NCBI RefSeq assembly: GCF_000284295.1
Contig: NC_017093.1
Coordinates: 6,882,001-6,946,000 of the forward strand
Origin: Actinoplanes missouriensis 431
GTDB taxonomy: Bacteria > Actinomycetota > Actinomycetes > Mycobacteriales > Micromonosporaceae
Direction of reading: 5' to 3'
Length of the DNA stretch: 64,000 nt
Under the pieces are notes generated by a model. It was not told the DNA's origin, searched no databases, and saw only the letters and a list, made by a program, of their open reading frames with translations. A program made the translations under genes and the position numbers. Every line of letters begins with the position of its first letter. Within the stretch, counting starts at the first letter, position 1. Below are positions 33,696 to 44,520 of the stretch, in pieces.

Positions 33696-33926
33696 TCAGG
33701 CGGCCGGAGGCGCGCGCGGGCCGGTGGCCTGCGGGACCTCCCCGGCCTTCAGCGCGGGGAACGCGGTGACAGCGAAATCCGCCAGGGGGGTGGGCGGAGC
33801 CGGGACGGCGGACGTGACGGGCAGGTGCAGGGTGGCCGCGAGCGCCAGCACGGCGAGGTGGGCCAGGAAGCGCAGAAGACGCCGCCCGGCCCGCGGGCGG
33901 TGCGCGTCCCGCACCTTCTCGATCAC
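33696..33926 (-). CDS. Small single-span protein of unknown function
   Basis: A 76-residue protein with a basic start (VIEKVRDAHRPRAGRRLLRF) and one hydrophobic stretch (LAHLAVLALAATLHLPVTSAV) that could be a membrane span or a signal peptide. The Pro/Ala-rich remainder has no clear fold. GTG 33926 has GGA just upstream; the open frame also allows GTG 33962. It is the next gene downstream of the divergent sirtuin start (97 bp between them) and 69 bp before the coiled-coil protein gene on the same strand. Coding status is likely but not certain. Confidence 0.5.
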   Translation of the reverse strand: MIEKVRDAHRPRAGRRLLRFLAHLAVLALAATLHLPVTSAVPAPPTPLADFAVTAFPALKAGEVPQATGPRAPPAA

Positions 33927-34023
33927 GGGATCCAACCTATCGGAGCGCAGGTCAACGCGCACGGCCTCGCGAGGTCACGCCCACCCGAAGGGATGGCACA
34001 CGCGGTCACCCGGGCGAGGGACC

Positions 34024-34908
34024 ATGGGTGTCATGGACTTGTCTGTGGTGGAGCAGGTGGCGCGGCTGGACGCGTGGATCGCCGAGGGTGGCGTCGCGGT
34101 GCTCACCGGCGCCGGCCTCTCGACCGACTCCGGGATACCGGACTACCGGGGCCCGTCCGGCTCGGCCCGGCGCGGCACCCCGATGACGTATCAGACGTTC
34201 ACCTCGGACCCGATCGCCCGCCGGCGGTACTGGGCGCGCAGCCACCTGGGCTGGCGCACGATCGGCGGGGCACGGCCCAACGAGGGGCACGCGGCGGTGG
34301 CCCGCTGGCAGGAGTCCGGGCTGCTGGCCGGGCTGATCACGCAGAACGTGGACGGGCTGCACCAGGCGGCCGGCGCGCGGGACGTGGTCGAGCTGCACGG
34401 CAACCTGTCCCGGATCGTCTGCCTGGACTGCCGGGAGCTGACCTCGCGGGTCGAGCTGGAGCACCGGCTGACCGCGGCGAACCCGGACTTCGCCGCGGTC
34501 GCCACGACGATCAATCCGGACGGCGACGTGGAGCTCGACGACGACGAGCTCTCCGGGTTCACGGTGGTGCCCTGCCGGTCCTGCGGCGGGGTGCTGAAAC
34601 CCGACGTCGTGTACTTCGGCGAGACCGTGCCGGCCGACCGGGTGACACGGTCGTTCGAGCTGGTCGAGACCGCCCGTACGCTGCTGGTTCTCGGTTCCTC
34701 GCTGACCGTGATGTCGGGGCGGCGGTTCGTGCTGCGCGCGGTCCGGGAGGGCATCCGGGTGGCGATCGTGAACCGGGGCGTGACCCGCGGCGAGCCGTAC
34801 GCCGACATGGTCATCGATGCCCCGCTCGGCGTCGTCCTTCCCAATCTGGCGACGGATACCGATAACCACCGATTTGTAAACACGGTTACCGTCTCGAAAC
34901 CTAAATAG
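34024..34908 (+). CDS. Sir2-family NAD-dependent protein deacylase
   Basis: A 294-residue sirtuin. It shows the NAD-binding GAGLSTDSGIPDYRG, TQNVDGLHQ, the catalytic VELHGNL His, a four-cysteine zinc site (VCLDC and PCRSCGG), VYFGETVP and LGSSLTV. It removes acyl groups from lysine in proteins, consuming NAD. Acidic insertions between the two zinc pairs (NPDGDVELDDDEL) are longer than in many bacterial members. ATG 34024 with GAGGGA four bases upstream is chosen over 34033. LacI follows 98 bp later on the same strand but has its own operator-like repeats. Confidence 0.93.
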   Translation: MGVMDLSVVEQVARLDAWIAEGGVAVLTGAGLSTDSGIPDYRGPSGSARRGTPMTYQTFTSDPIARRRYWARSHLGWRTIGGARPNEGHAAVARWQESGLLAGLITQNVDGLHQAAGARDVVELHGNLSRIVCLDCRELTSRVELEHRLTAANPDFAAVATTINPDGDVELDDDELSGFTVVPCRSCGGVLKPDVVYFGETVPADRVTRSFELVETARTLLVLGSSLTVMSGRRFVLRAVREGIRVAIVNRGVTRGEPYADMVIDAPLGVVLPNLATDTDNHRFVNTVTVSKPK

Positions 34909-34945
34909 ATCCCTCGGCACGTTGACGTGACGGCCCTCACTGGGG

Positions 34946-34987
34946 TTGACTGCCGAAACCGGTACCGAAACCGGTTCCGAAACCCTT
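34946..34987 (+). promoter_or_regulatory. Operator-like 12-bp direct repeats before the LacI gene
   Basis: TTGACT (34946-34951) is followed by three adjacent repeats CCGAAACCGGTA, CCGAAACCGGTT and CCGAAACCCTT (34953-34987). GAAACCGGTTCC is a LacI-type half-palindrome around ACCGGT. Binding here would repress the regulator gene itself. Confidence 0.65.
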
Positions 34988-35006
34988 CAGCAACATCGGA
35001 GGAGCA

Positions 35007-36011
35007 GTGCCGATCACCATCGCCGACGTCGCGGCGCGGGCCAAGGTCAGCAAGACCACGGTCTCGCGGGTGCTGAACGGCAAGGGCGAGCTCGACGAGA
35101 CGACCGCCGCGCGGGTGCGCGCGGTCATCGAGGAGCTGGGCTACGTGCCCAGCGCGCGGGCGGTCAACCTGGCCCGCGGGCGCACCCGGGTGGTCGGCAT
35201 GCTGGTGCCCTCGCTGACCTGGCCCTGGATGGGCGAGGTGCTGCAGGGCGCGGTCGACGTCCTCGAAGCGGAGAACTACGGCCTGCTGCTCTTCACCTGC
35301 AACCGCGGCGACGACTCGATGCGGCAGTTCGCCGCGCAGGTCGCCGCCAAGTCCTTCGACGGCCTGCTCGTGATCGAGCCGGAGGGCACCCTCGACTACA
35401 TCGCCAACCTGCACGCCCGCGGCCTGCCGATGGTTCTCATCGACGACCGGGACCAGATCTCCGGCGGATCGATACCGACCGTCGGCACCACCAATCACAC
35501 CGGCGCCGCGGATGCCGCGCACCACCTGCTGGGCATCGGGCGCCACAAGCCGCTCGTGATCACCGGGCCGTCCCGCTTCGGCTGCACCCAGCAGCGGACC
35601 GACGGCTTCCTCTCGGTCTACGCGGACGCCGGAATCCCGCTCTCCGCGGACCGGGTCATGCTCGGTGACTTCAAGGTCGGCTGCGGTGTGGACAACATCC
35701 GGCAGGCGATCGAGACCGGCATCGAGTTCGACGCGGTCTTCTGCCACAACGACCTCTCCGCGTTCGGCGCCATGCAGGCGATCCAGGAGAGCGGCCGGAG
35801 CGTCCCGGGCGATGTCGCGGTGGTCGGTTTCGACGACATCCCGATGGCGGCGCACGCCAAGCCCGCGCTCACCACGGTCCATCAGCCCCTGCGGGAGATG
35901 GGCGAGGCGGCGGCGCGCACGCTGCTGGCCCACTTCGAAGGAGCCCCGCTCCCGAACCGGCCGACGATAATCCCGGCCACCTTCACCGTCCGCGACTCGA
36001 CCGCCGCCTAG
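35007..36011 (+). CDS. LacI-family regulator of the adjacent uptake operon
   Basis: A 334-residue repressor with the N-terminal helix-turn-helix and hinge (ITIADVAARAKVSKTTVSRVLNGKGELDETTAARVRAVIEELGYVPSARAVNLARGRTRVVGMLVPS) and a periplasmic-binding-fold effector domain (FDAVFCHNDLSAFGAMQAIQESGRSVPGDVAVVGFDDIPMAAHAKPALTTVHQP). GTG 35007 has GGAGGAG upstream. It precedes a binding-protein, permease and beta-glucosidase gene set, so the effector is likely a beta-glucoside or derived oligosaccharide. This is inference from neighbours. Confidence 0.93.
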   Translation: MPITIADVAARAKVSKTTVSRVLNGKGELDETTAARVRAVIEELGYVPSARAVNLARGRTRVVGMLVPSLTWPWMGEVLQGAVDVLEAENYGLLLFTCNRGDDSMRQFAAQVAAKSFDGLLVIEPEGTLDYIANLHARGLPMVLIDDRDQISGGSIPTVGTTNHTGAADAAHHLLGIGRHKPLVITGPSRFGCTQQRTDGFLSVYADAGIPLSADRVMLGDFKVGCGVDNIRQAIETGIEFDAVFCHNDLSAFGAMQAIQESGRSVPGDVAVVGFDDIPMAAHAKPALTTVHQPLREMGEAAARTLLAHFEGAPLPNRPTIIPATFTVRDSTAA

Positions 36012-36030
36012 GCGGAGACCTCGATATCCA

Positions 36031-36050
36031 CCGGCCGCTATGACGGCCGG
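36031..36050 (+). terminator. Short hairpin between LacI and binding-protein genes
   Basis: CCGGCCG and CGGCCGG flank CTATGA, forming a perfect 7-bp GC stem 20 bp after the LacI stop. It is a short terminator, or part of the operator for the next gene. Confidence 0.5.
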
Positions 36051-36149
36051 GAAACAGCGACACCCAGCGACCGGCCCAGGCCGGCCGCGCGGTACTGCAC
36101 GCCCTCCGGGCACCCCTCTCACCCCGCATTGAATCCGAGGAGTTTTGCG

Positions 36150-37838
36150 ATGCAGAGAAGGAAACTGTTCGCGGTCGCCCTGGCCGGCGCGCTCGCCACA
36201 GGCGGGTTGTCCGCGTGCGGTGACTCGCCGAACGCCAACAACAAGAACGCCGCCAAGGGCGAGCAGGTCGACTACCTGTCGATCGGCATGCCCAACGGCA
36301 CGGTGACCGAGAGCAACAACCCCTTCGTCCAGACCTCGGCCGCCGCCGGGCTCGGCTACCGCTGGATGATCTTCGAGCCGCTCGGCCAGTGGAACAACAC
36401 CAAGCCGTCCGAGCCGCTGACCCCGTGGCTGGCCAGCTCGATCACGTGGTCGCCGGACTACAAGACCGTCGACCTGGTGATCCGGGACGGCGCCACCTGG
36501 TCGGACGGCAAGCCGCTGACCGCCGAGGACGTGGTGTTCACCCACACCATGATCAAGGGCAACGACGCGCTCAACCTCTTCGCCATCCCGTACGACCAGA
36601 TCACCGCGGACGGCAACAAGGTCAAGATGACCTTCAAGACGTCGCAGTTCACCACGCACCACAAGGTCATCGGCCAGACCCCGATCGTGCCGAAGCACAT
36701 CTGGGAGAAGCTGTCCGACCCGGCCACCGACCCGATCAAGGAGCCGGTCGGCAGTGGCCCGTACGCGTTGAAGTCGTTCTCCCAGCAGGCGACGATCCTT
36801 ACCGCCCGAGAGAGCGGTTACTGGGGCACCCAGCCGAAGGTCAAGGAGCTGCGCTACACCTCCTTCGCCGACAACAACGCGCAGGCCACGGCCCTTGCCA
36901 CGGGTACGTCGGAGTGGAGCTTCGTCTTCATCCCGAACTACGAGCAGACCTTCGTCGCCAAGGACCCGGAGCACTACAAGGTCTGGGCGCCGGGCGTGCT
37001 GGGCATCCACGGCCTCTACATCAACACCACCAAGAAGCCGTTCGACGACCCCGCGCTGCGCCGGGCCATGAACATGGTCATCAACCGCAACGACATCTTC
37101 GTGCAGGCCGAGGCCGGCTACTTCCACCCGGAGATCAAGAGCGTCACCGGTCTGCCCGAGGGCGCGGGTGACGCCTACATCGCCGACGAGTACAAGGGCA
37201 AGACGTTCTCGGTCGACGTCGAGGGCGCCAAGGCGCTGCTGACCCAGTCCGGCTACAAGCTGGAGGGCAACGTCCTCAAGGACAAGACCGGCAAGCCGGT
37301 CACCATCAAGCTCTCCGACCCGGCGCCGTGGTCCGACTACCAGACCTCGCTGGAGATCATCAAGAGCAACCTCGCGGAGATCGGCATCGCCGCCACCGTG
37401 GAGAAGCCGAACCAGAACGTCTGGGACGCGAACGTCCAGAAGGGCGACTTCGAGGCCTCCATGCGGTGGACCAACGGCGGCTCGACGCCGTTCGACATCT
37501 ACCAGACCGTCATGGACGGCGACCTGATGAAGCCGATCGGCACCGCCGCGCAGCAGGGCAACTTCGGCCGTTTCGACAGCCCGGAGGCGACCGCCGCGCT
37601 GAAGGCGTACTCGAACGCGACCGACGAGGGCGCCCGCAAGACCGCGCTCGCCACGATCCAGAAGATCTTCGTGGAGCAGGCCCCGATGCTGCCGGTCGGC
37701 TCGGACAACGTCGGCGCCGCGTACAGCACCAAGAACTGGATCGGCTGGCCCACGGACGCGGACTCCTACGCGCCCGCGCAGCCCACGCAGGCGGCCGCAC
37801 TGCAGGTCGTCCTGAAGCTGCAGCCCGCCAACTCCTGA
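36150..37838 (+). CDS. Lipoprotein substrate-binding protein, family 5 (peptide/oligosaccharide type)
   Basis: A 562-residue ABC binding lipoprotein: signal LFAVALAGALATGGLSAC with lipobox LSAC, then the SBP_bac_5 core (AASSITWSPDYKTVDLVIRDGATWSDGKPLTAEDVVFTHT, VGSGPYALKSF, LRRAMNMVINRNDI). The family binds peptides, nickel or, in several cases, beta-linked oligosaccharides. Downstream genes for two permeases, two ATPases and a GH1 beta-glucosidase favour a sugar ligand. ATG 36150 has GAGGAG seven bases upstream. A perfect hairpin follows the stop. Confidence 0.92.
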   Translation: MQRRKLFAVALAGALATGGLSACGDSPNANNKNAAKGEQVDYLSIGMPNGTVTESNNPFVQTSAAAGLGYRWMIFEPLGQWNNTKPSEPLTPWLASSITWSPDYKTVDLVIRDGATWSDGKPLTAEDVVFTHTMIKGNDALNLFAIPYDQITADGNKVKMTFKTSQFTTHHKVIGQTPIVPKHIWEKLSDPATDPIKEPVGSGPYALKSFSQQATILTARESGYWGTQPKVKELRYTSFADNNAQATALATGTSEWSFVFIPNYEQTFVAKDPEHYKVWAPGVLGIHGLYINTTKKPFDDPALRRAMNMVINRNDIFVQAEAGYFHPEIKSVTGLPEGAGDAYIADEYKGKTFSVDVEGAKALLTQSGYKLEGNVLKDKTGKPVTIKLSDPAPWSDYQTSLEIIKSNLAEIGIAATVEKPNQNVWDANVQKGDFEASMRWTNGGSTPFDIYQTVMDGDLMKPIGTAAQQGNFGRFDSPEATAALKAYSNATDEGARKTALATIQKIFVEQAPMLPVGSDNVGAAYSTKNWIGWPTDADSYAPAQPTQAAALQVVLKLQPANS

Positions 37839-37845
37839 TCGCCTC

Positions 37846-37876
37846 GCGGGCGTCCCGGCCGCACCGGGACGCCCGC
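37846..37876 (+). terminator. Intra-operon hairpin after the binding-protein gene
   Basis: A perfect 13-bp stem (GCGGGCGTCCCGG at 37846-37858 with 37864-37876) and a 5-nt loop, 8 nt after the stop. It likely stops most transcripts or stabilises the binding-protein mRNA, so binding protein exceeds the transporter core. Confidence 0.72.
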
Positions 37877-37905
37877 GTCACCTCCAGTACAAAAGGAACC
37901 CCGGC

Positions 37906-38949
37906 ATGACGTCGATTCCCGACACGAAGGCGCCGGCCGGCGAGGTGGTGCTTGAGGCGATCGGCCTGACCAAGCACTTCCCCGTCCGCCGGCGACTCCG
38001 TGATCTGTTCTCCGGGCGGCACGACGCGGTGCACGCCGTCGACGATGTGAACCTCACGCTGCGGCGCGGGCGGGTGGTCGCCCTCGTCGGCGAGTCCGGC
38101 TCCGGCAAGTCCACCGTGGCGCGCCTGCTCGCCCAGCTCTACCCGCGCACCGGCGGTGACATCCGGCTGCACGGCACGTCGACCCGGGTCACGTCCGGAT
38201 CGGCGTTCCGCCGGTACTGCGCCCAGGTCCAGATGATCTTCCAGGACCCGTTCGCGTCGCTGAACCCGGTGCACACCATCCGGTACCACCTGAGCCGGTC
38301 GCTGCAGATCCACGGCAACGCCGGCGACGACCTGGAGACCGCGCTGCACCAGCTCCTGGAACGGGTCTCGCTGACGCCGCCCGAGCGGTACCTGGACAAG
38401 TTCCCGCACGAGCTCTCCGGCGGCCAGCGGCAGCGCGTCGCGATCGCCCGCGCGCTCGGCGCCGAGCCGAAGGCGCTGCTCGCCGACGAGCCGGTGTCCA
38501 TGCTGGACGTCTCGATCCGGCTCGGCGTGCTGAATCTGCTGCGCGACCTGAAGGAACGCCTGAACCTCGCGATCCTCTACATCACCCACGACATCGCCTC
38601 GGCGCGGTACTTCGCGGACGAGACCATGGTCATGTACGCCGGGCGGATGGTCGAGGGCGGGGACTCGGAGACGGTCACCCAGGCGCCGGCTCACCCGTAC
38701 ACCCGGTTGTTGATCGAATCGGCGCCGGACCCGGATCGTCTCACCGGTCTCTCCGAAGCCGCAGGCGAGGAGCGCGGCAACGGCGAGCCGCCGAGCCTGA
38801 TCCACCCGCCCACCGGATGCCGTTTCCATCCGCGCTGCCCGGTCGCGATGCCGCGGTGCTCGGTCGAGCTGCCTGTGCCGCTGGAGATCGGTGACGTGCC
38901 CGGCCACTGGGCGGCCTGCTGGCTCTACGACGGTGAGGGCGCCCGGTGA
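37906..38949 (+). CDS. ABC transporter ATPase, OppF/DppF type
   Basis: A 347-residue ATPase: Walker A VGESGSGKSTVARLL, the signature LSGGQRQRVAIARAL, Walker B ALLADEPVSMLDVS and the H-loop THD. The C-terminal segment (GCRFHPRCPVAMPRCSVELP) with its three cysteines is the iron-sulfur-type tail usual in oligopeptide ATPases. It overlaps the next gene by four bases (GTGA at 38946). It is one of two ATPases in the operon and should form a heterodimer with the product at 40922-41932. Confidence 0.93.
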   Translation: MTSIPDTKAPAGEVVLEAIGLTKHFPVRRRLRDLFSGRHDAVHAVDDVNLTLRRGRVVALVGESGSGKSTVARLLAQLYPRTGGDIRLHGTSTRVTSGSAFRRYCAQVQMIFQDPFASLNPVHTIRYHLSRSLQIHGNAGDDLETALHQLLERVSLTPPERYLDKFPHELSGGQRQRVAIARALGAEPKALLADEPVSMLDVSIRLGVLNLLRDLKERLNLAILYITHDIASARYFADETMVMYAGRMVEGGDSETVTQAPAHPYTRLLIESAPDPDRLTGLSEAAGEERGNGEPPSLIHPPTGCRFHPRCPVAMPRCSVELPVPLEIGDVPGHWAACWLYDGEGAR

Positions 38950-39926
38950 AGTACTTCCTGCAGCGCCTCGCGTTCTACCTCTTCACCGCGTGGGCCGCGA
39001 TCACGCTGAACTTCTTCATCCCCCGGCTCATCCCGGGCGACCCGGTGCAGGCGCTGGTCACCAAGTACCAGGGTCAGCTGAGCAGCAAGGCGATCGAGTC
39101 GCTCTACGTCCTGTTCGGACTCGACAAGGACGCCAGCCTCTGGTCGGAGTACGTGACCTACTGGAAGCAGCTGCTCACCGGCGATCTGGGCCTGTCGTTC
39201 ACGTTCTTCCCGACGCCGGTCTCCGAGATCATCTCGAACAGCCTGCCGTGGACCCTGCTGCTGGTCGGCATCACCACGGTGATCAGCTTCTTCCTCGGCA
39301 CCGGCCTCGGCATCCTGGCCGGCTGGCGGCGCGGATCGTGGGCCGACGGTCTGCTGCCGGTCACCACGTTCCTCTCCTCGGTGCCGTACTTCTGGCTCGG
39401 GATCATCGCGATCTACCTGCTCACCGGGCCGGACAGCTTCTTCCCGTCGTCCGGCGGATTCGACGCGGGCCTGGTGCCGGCCTGGGACCTCTACTTCATC
39501 CCGAGCGCGATCCAGCACAGCCTGCTGCCCGCGCTGACCATCCTGATCTCGTCGGTCAGCGGCTGGATCCTCAGCATGCGCAACATGATGGTGACCGTCG
39601 CCTCCGAGGACTACATCACCGTGGCGCACGCGAAGGGGCTCTCCGACCGCCGGGTCGCGATGAGCTACGCGGCCCGCAACGCGCTGCTGCCGAACGTCTC
39701 CGGGTTCGCGCTCTCGCTCGGCTTCATCGTCGGCGGCACCCTGCTCGTGGAGATCGTCTTCTCCTACCCGGGCGTCGGCTTCCAGCTCTTCCAGGCGCTC
39801 GGCGCCTCGGACTACCCGCTCATGCAGGGCATCTTCCTGATCATCACGATCTCCGTGCTGGTGGCGAACCTGCTGGCGGACATCGCGTACCTGCTTCTCG
39901 ACCCGCGCACTCGCAAGGAGGGCTGA
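38946..39926 (+). CDS. ABC transporter permease, OppB/DppB type
   Basis: A 326-residue permease with about six spans. It starts KYFLQRLAFYLFTAWAAITLNFFIPRLIPGDP and has the cytoplasmic EAA-like loop ITVAHAKGLSDRRVAMSYAARNALLPNVSGFALSLGFIVGG typical of DppB. GTG 38946 overlaps the preceding stop and is preceded by GGTGAGG; translation is coupled. It pairs with the permease at 39930. Confidence 0.92.
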   Translation: MKYFLQRLAFYLFTAWAAITLNFFIPRLIPGDPVQALVTKYQGQLSSKAIESLYVLFGLDKDASLWSEYVTYWKQLLTGDLGLSFTFFPTPVSEIISNSLPWTLLLVGITTVISFFLGTGLGILAGWRRGSWADGLLPVTTFLSSVPYFWLGIIAIYLLTGPDSFFPSSGGFDAGLVPAWDLYFIPSAIQHSLLPALTILISSVSGWILSMRNMMVTVASEDYITVAHAKGLSDRRVAMSYAARNALLPNVSGFALSLGFIVGGTLLVEIVFSYPGVGFQLFQALGASDYPLMQGIFLIITISVLVANLLADIAYLLLDPRTRKEG

Positions 39927-39929
39927 GCG

Positions 39930-41932
<2,003 letters not shown>

Positions 41933-42011
41933 CCTCGACCCGTGGGCCCGTGCGGCGCCAGCCGCCCGGTCAGGCTGGTTGCACCCGGCCGCGCAGCCGG
42001 TTTCCTGAGCA

Positions 42012-42045
42012 GCGGGCCGGTCCCCTGCCGTCGGGACCGGCCCGC
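42012..42045 (+). terminator. Hairpin before the beta-glucosidase gene
   Basis: A perfect 13-bp stem (GCGGGCCGGTCCC at 42012-42024 with 42033-42045) and an 8-nt loop end 21 bases before the GTG start. It may terminate the transporter transcript or reduce read-through into the glucosidase gene. Confidence 0.75.
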
Positions 42046-42066
42046 ACCATTCCTGGGAGTGATTTC

Positions 42067-43383
42067 GTGACATTCACGTGGGGCGTGGCGACCTCGGCCT
42101 ATCAGATCGAGGGCGCCGCTTTCACCGACGGCCGCACGGCGTCCATCTGGGACACGTTCGCCCGGGACGTGGTCGGCGAGACCGGTGAGGTGGCGTGCGA
42201 CCACTACCACCGGATGCCGGACGACGTTCAGCTGATCAAGAGTCTCGGCGTGGACGCGTACCGTTTCTCGGTCTCCTGGCCGCGGGTGCAGCCGGGCGGA
42301 AAGGGTCCGGCGAACCCGGCCGGCCTGGACTTCTACGACCGGCTGGTGGACGAGCTGCTGGCGGCCGGGATCGACCCGTGGCTCACGCTCTACCACTGGG
42401 ATCTGCCGCAGGAGCTGGAGGACGCCGGCGGGTGGCCGGTGCGGGACACCGCGTACCGGTTCGCGGACTACTCCGCGCTGGTCTTCGACCGGCTGTCGGA
42501 TCGCGTACGCAACTGGGGAACCGTCAACGAGCCGTGGTGCGTGGCCTATCTCGGGTACGAGCACGGGGTGCACGCGCCGGGCCGCAGGGATTTCCAGGCG
42601 GCGCTCGACGCCACGCATCACCTGCTGCTCGGGCACGGGCTGGTGGCCTCGTCACTGCGCCGCGAGGGCACCGTCGTCGGACCGGCCCTCAACATCGGGA
42701 CGGCCACGCCGGCCTCCGGCGACCCGATCGACATCGCCGCCGCACGTCTCGCCGACGGCATGGGCACCCGGATCTTCCTCGATCCGATCGCGCGGGGCGC
42801 CTACCCCGCCGACGTCCTCGAGCATCTTGCCGCCCGCGGCCACGAACTGCCGGTCCGCGACGGCGACCTGAAGATCATCTCGGCGCCGATCGACATCCTG
42901 GGTGTCAACTTCTACTTCGGACAGGATTTCTCCGGGTACGGCGTCGACGGCGCCACCGCCGACGCGAACGGCCTGCCGATCGTCCGCGAGATCATGCCGG
43001 ACGTGCCCCGCACCGCGCTCGGCTGGCCGATCACTCCGGACCGGTTCACCACGCTGCTGCTGCGGCTGCAACACGACTACGGGATCCCGCTCGCCGTGAC
43101 CGAGAACGGCGCCGTCTACGAGGACGTGCCGGACGCCGGCGGTTTCATCGCCGATCACGAGCGGACCGCGTACCTCGCCGCCCATGTCGACGCGGTCTTC
43201 GCGGCCCGGTCGGCCGGTGCCGACGTGCGCGGCTATTTCGCCTGGTCACTGATGGACAACTTCGAGTGGGCCGAGGGATACACGAAGCGGTTCGGCCTGG
43301 TGCACGTCGACTACGAGACCCAGATGCGCTCGCTGAAAAGGAGCGCGCTCTGGTTCCGGGACCGCGTACGCTCCGGCGCATGA
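42067..43383 (+). CDS. Intracellular GH1 beta-glucosidase
   Basis: A 438-residue glycoside hydrolase family 1 enzyme: FTWGVATSAYQIEGA, YRFSVSWPRVQPGG, acid/base TVNEPW (Glu155), nucleophile VTENG (Glu346) and GYFAWSLMDNFEWAEGYTKRFGL. No signal peptide is present, so imported beta-glucosides or cello-oligosaccharides are cleaved inside. GTG 42067 follows GGGAGTG. It ends overlapping the methyltransferase gene by four bases (ATGA at 43380). Substrate range cannot be told from sequence. Confidence 0.95.
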   Translation: MTFTWGVATSAYQIEGAAFTDGRTASIWDTFARDVVGETGEVACDHYHRMPDDVQLIKSLGVDAYRFSVSWPRVQPGGKGPANPAGLDFYDRLVDELLAAGIDPWLTLYHWDLPQELEDAGGWPVRDTAYRFADYSALVFDRLSDRVRNWGTVNEPWCVAYLGYEHGVHAPGRRDFQAALDATHHLLLGHGLVASSLRREGTVVGPALNIGTATPASGDPIDIAAARLADGMGTRIFLDPIARGAYPADVLEHLAARGHELPVRDGDLKIISAPIDILGVNFYFGQDFSGYGVDGATADANGLPIVREIMPDVPRTALGWPITPDRFTTLLLRLQHDYGIPLAVTENGAVYEDVPDAGGFIADHERTAYLAAHVDAVFAARSAGADVRGYFAWSLMDNFEWAEGYTKRFGLVHVDYETQMRSLKRSALWFRDRVRSGA

Positions 43384-44207
43384 CCGATTACCTCGATGTG
43401 AACCGCGCCAACTGGGACGAGCGGGCCGCCCCGCACGCCGCCTCACCGGACTACCACGTCGAGGACTTCGCGACCGATCCCGCGTACCTGAGCCAGGTCG
43501 TCCGCTTCGACATGCCGCGCCTCGGTGACATCGCCGGGCTGCGCGGCGTGCACCTGCAGTGCCACATCGGGACCGACACGATCTCGCTGTCCCGGCTCGG
43601 CGCGACCATGACCGGGCTCGACTTCTCCGGTGCCTCGGTGGAGCAGGCCCGGGCGATCGCCGCCCGCGCGGGCGCGGACGTCACGTTCGTGCAGAGCGAC
43701 GTCTACGCGGCGCGGGAGGCGCTCGACGGCGAGTTCGACCTGGTCTACACCGGGATCGGCGCGCTCGGCTGGCTGCCCGACATCACGCGGTGGGCGCGGA
43801 CCGTGGCGTCGCTGCTCGCCCCGGGCGGCCGCCTGTTCATCCGGGAAGGTCACCCGATCCTCTGGGCGCTCGACTACGACCGTACCGATGGGGTCATCGC
43901 TCTTTCCGAACCCTATTTCGAGCACGAGGAACCACAGATCTACGACGAGCCCGGTACGTACGTGACGAGCGACCACCAGTTCCAGCACACCACCACTCAC
44001 GAGTGGAACCACGGTCTCGGCGAGATCGTCACCGCGGTCCTCGACGCCGGGCTCACGCTGACCGGGCTCGAGGAGCATCAATCGGTGCCGTGGGACGCGC
44101 TGCCCGGCCGGATGCGGGAGATCGGCGGCGGTGAACATCAGCTGATCGAGAAGCCTTCCCGCCTCCCGCACACCTACACGCTTCAGGCCCGCCGTTTAAC
44201 GAACTGA
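43380..44207 (+). CDS. Class I SAM-dependent methyltransferase
   Basis: A 275-residue enzyme with VHLQCHIGTDTISLSRLGATMTGLDFSGASVEQARAIA as the SAM-binding motif I and post-I region, FVQSDVYAA, DLVYTGIGALGWLPDITRW and LLAPGGRLFIREGHPI. The start NRANWDERAAPHAASPDY is seen in a common actinobacterial methyltransferase subgroup of unknown substrate. ATG 43380 overlaps the beta-glucosidase stop (ATGA), so the genes are coupled, though a chemical link is unclear. Confidence 0.85.
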   Translation: MTDYLDVNRANWDERAAPHAASPDYHVEDFATDPAYLSQVVRFDMPRLGDIAGLRGVHLQCHIGTDTISLSRLGATMTGLDFSGASVEQARAIAARAGADVTFVQSDVYAAREALDGEFDLVYTGIGALGWLPDITRWARTVASLLAPGGRLFIREGHPILWALDYDRTDGVIALSEPYFEHEEPQIYDEPGTYVTSDHQFQHTTTHEWNHGLGEIVTAVLDAGLTLTGLEEHQSVPWDALPGRMREIGGGEHQLIEKPSRLPHTYTLQARRLTN

Positions 44208-44252
44208 CGCTGCGGGGTACCTCCGGGCCATCCCCGGCTGAGGAGGTCCCCG

Positions 44253-44462
44253 ATGCGTATCGGTGCGGTCATAGTTGTCATCTGGCTCGTGCTCGGCGTG
44301 GTCGCGGCGTTCGAGCGCGGCTACTTCAAGAACACCGGCGACGCGAGCTGTGCCGAGGCGGGCACGGTCATCGTCACCACGATCGCCGGCCCGCTGAACT
44401 GGATGGGCGTCAACCCGAAGATCACCTGTGACGTCCCGGATGTCCCGGAGCCGAGCGAGTAG
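44253..44462 (+). CDS. 69-residue single-span membrane protein
   Basis: A short protein with one N-terminal span (IGAVIVVIWLVLGVVAAFE) followed by a 45-residue external part with two cysteines (ASCAEAG, ITCDVPD) that could pair, ending in PDVPEPSE. GAGGAGG eight bases before the ATG supports translation. A similar short protein family is common in actinobacteria; function unknown. Confidence 0.78.
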   Translation: MRIGAVIVVIWLVLGVVAAFERGYFKNTGDASCAEAGTVIVTTIAGPLNWMGVNPKITCDVPDVPEPSE

Positions 44463-44482
44463 GTCTTGGCTCTCTTTCGCTC

Positions 44483-44513
44483 TTGAGCTGGAGCGCGCTC
44501 CAGCTACTAGCGT
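44483..44513 (+). promoter_or_regulatory. MerR-type operator and leaderless promoter of the aldo/keto reductase
   Basis: TTGAGC (44483-44488) and TAGCGT (44508-44513) are 19 bp apart and enclose a perfect 20-bp palindrome AGCTGGAGCGCGCTCCAGCT (44486-44505). The 19-bp spacer with a central palindrome is the MerR arrangement. The ATG lies 7 bases after the -10 element, so the transcript should be leaderless. Confidence 0.72.
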
Positions 44514-44520
44514 CGATGTC

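Noticed and set aside
34191..37127. 978-residue minus-strand frame
   Set aside because: It runs opposite the sirtuin, LacI and binding-protein genes, all with clear motifs; its composition is that of an antisense shadow.
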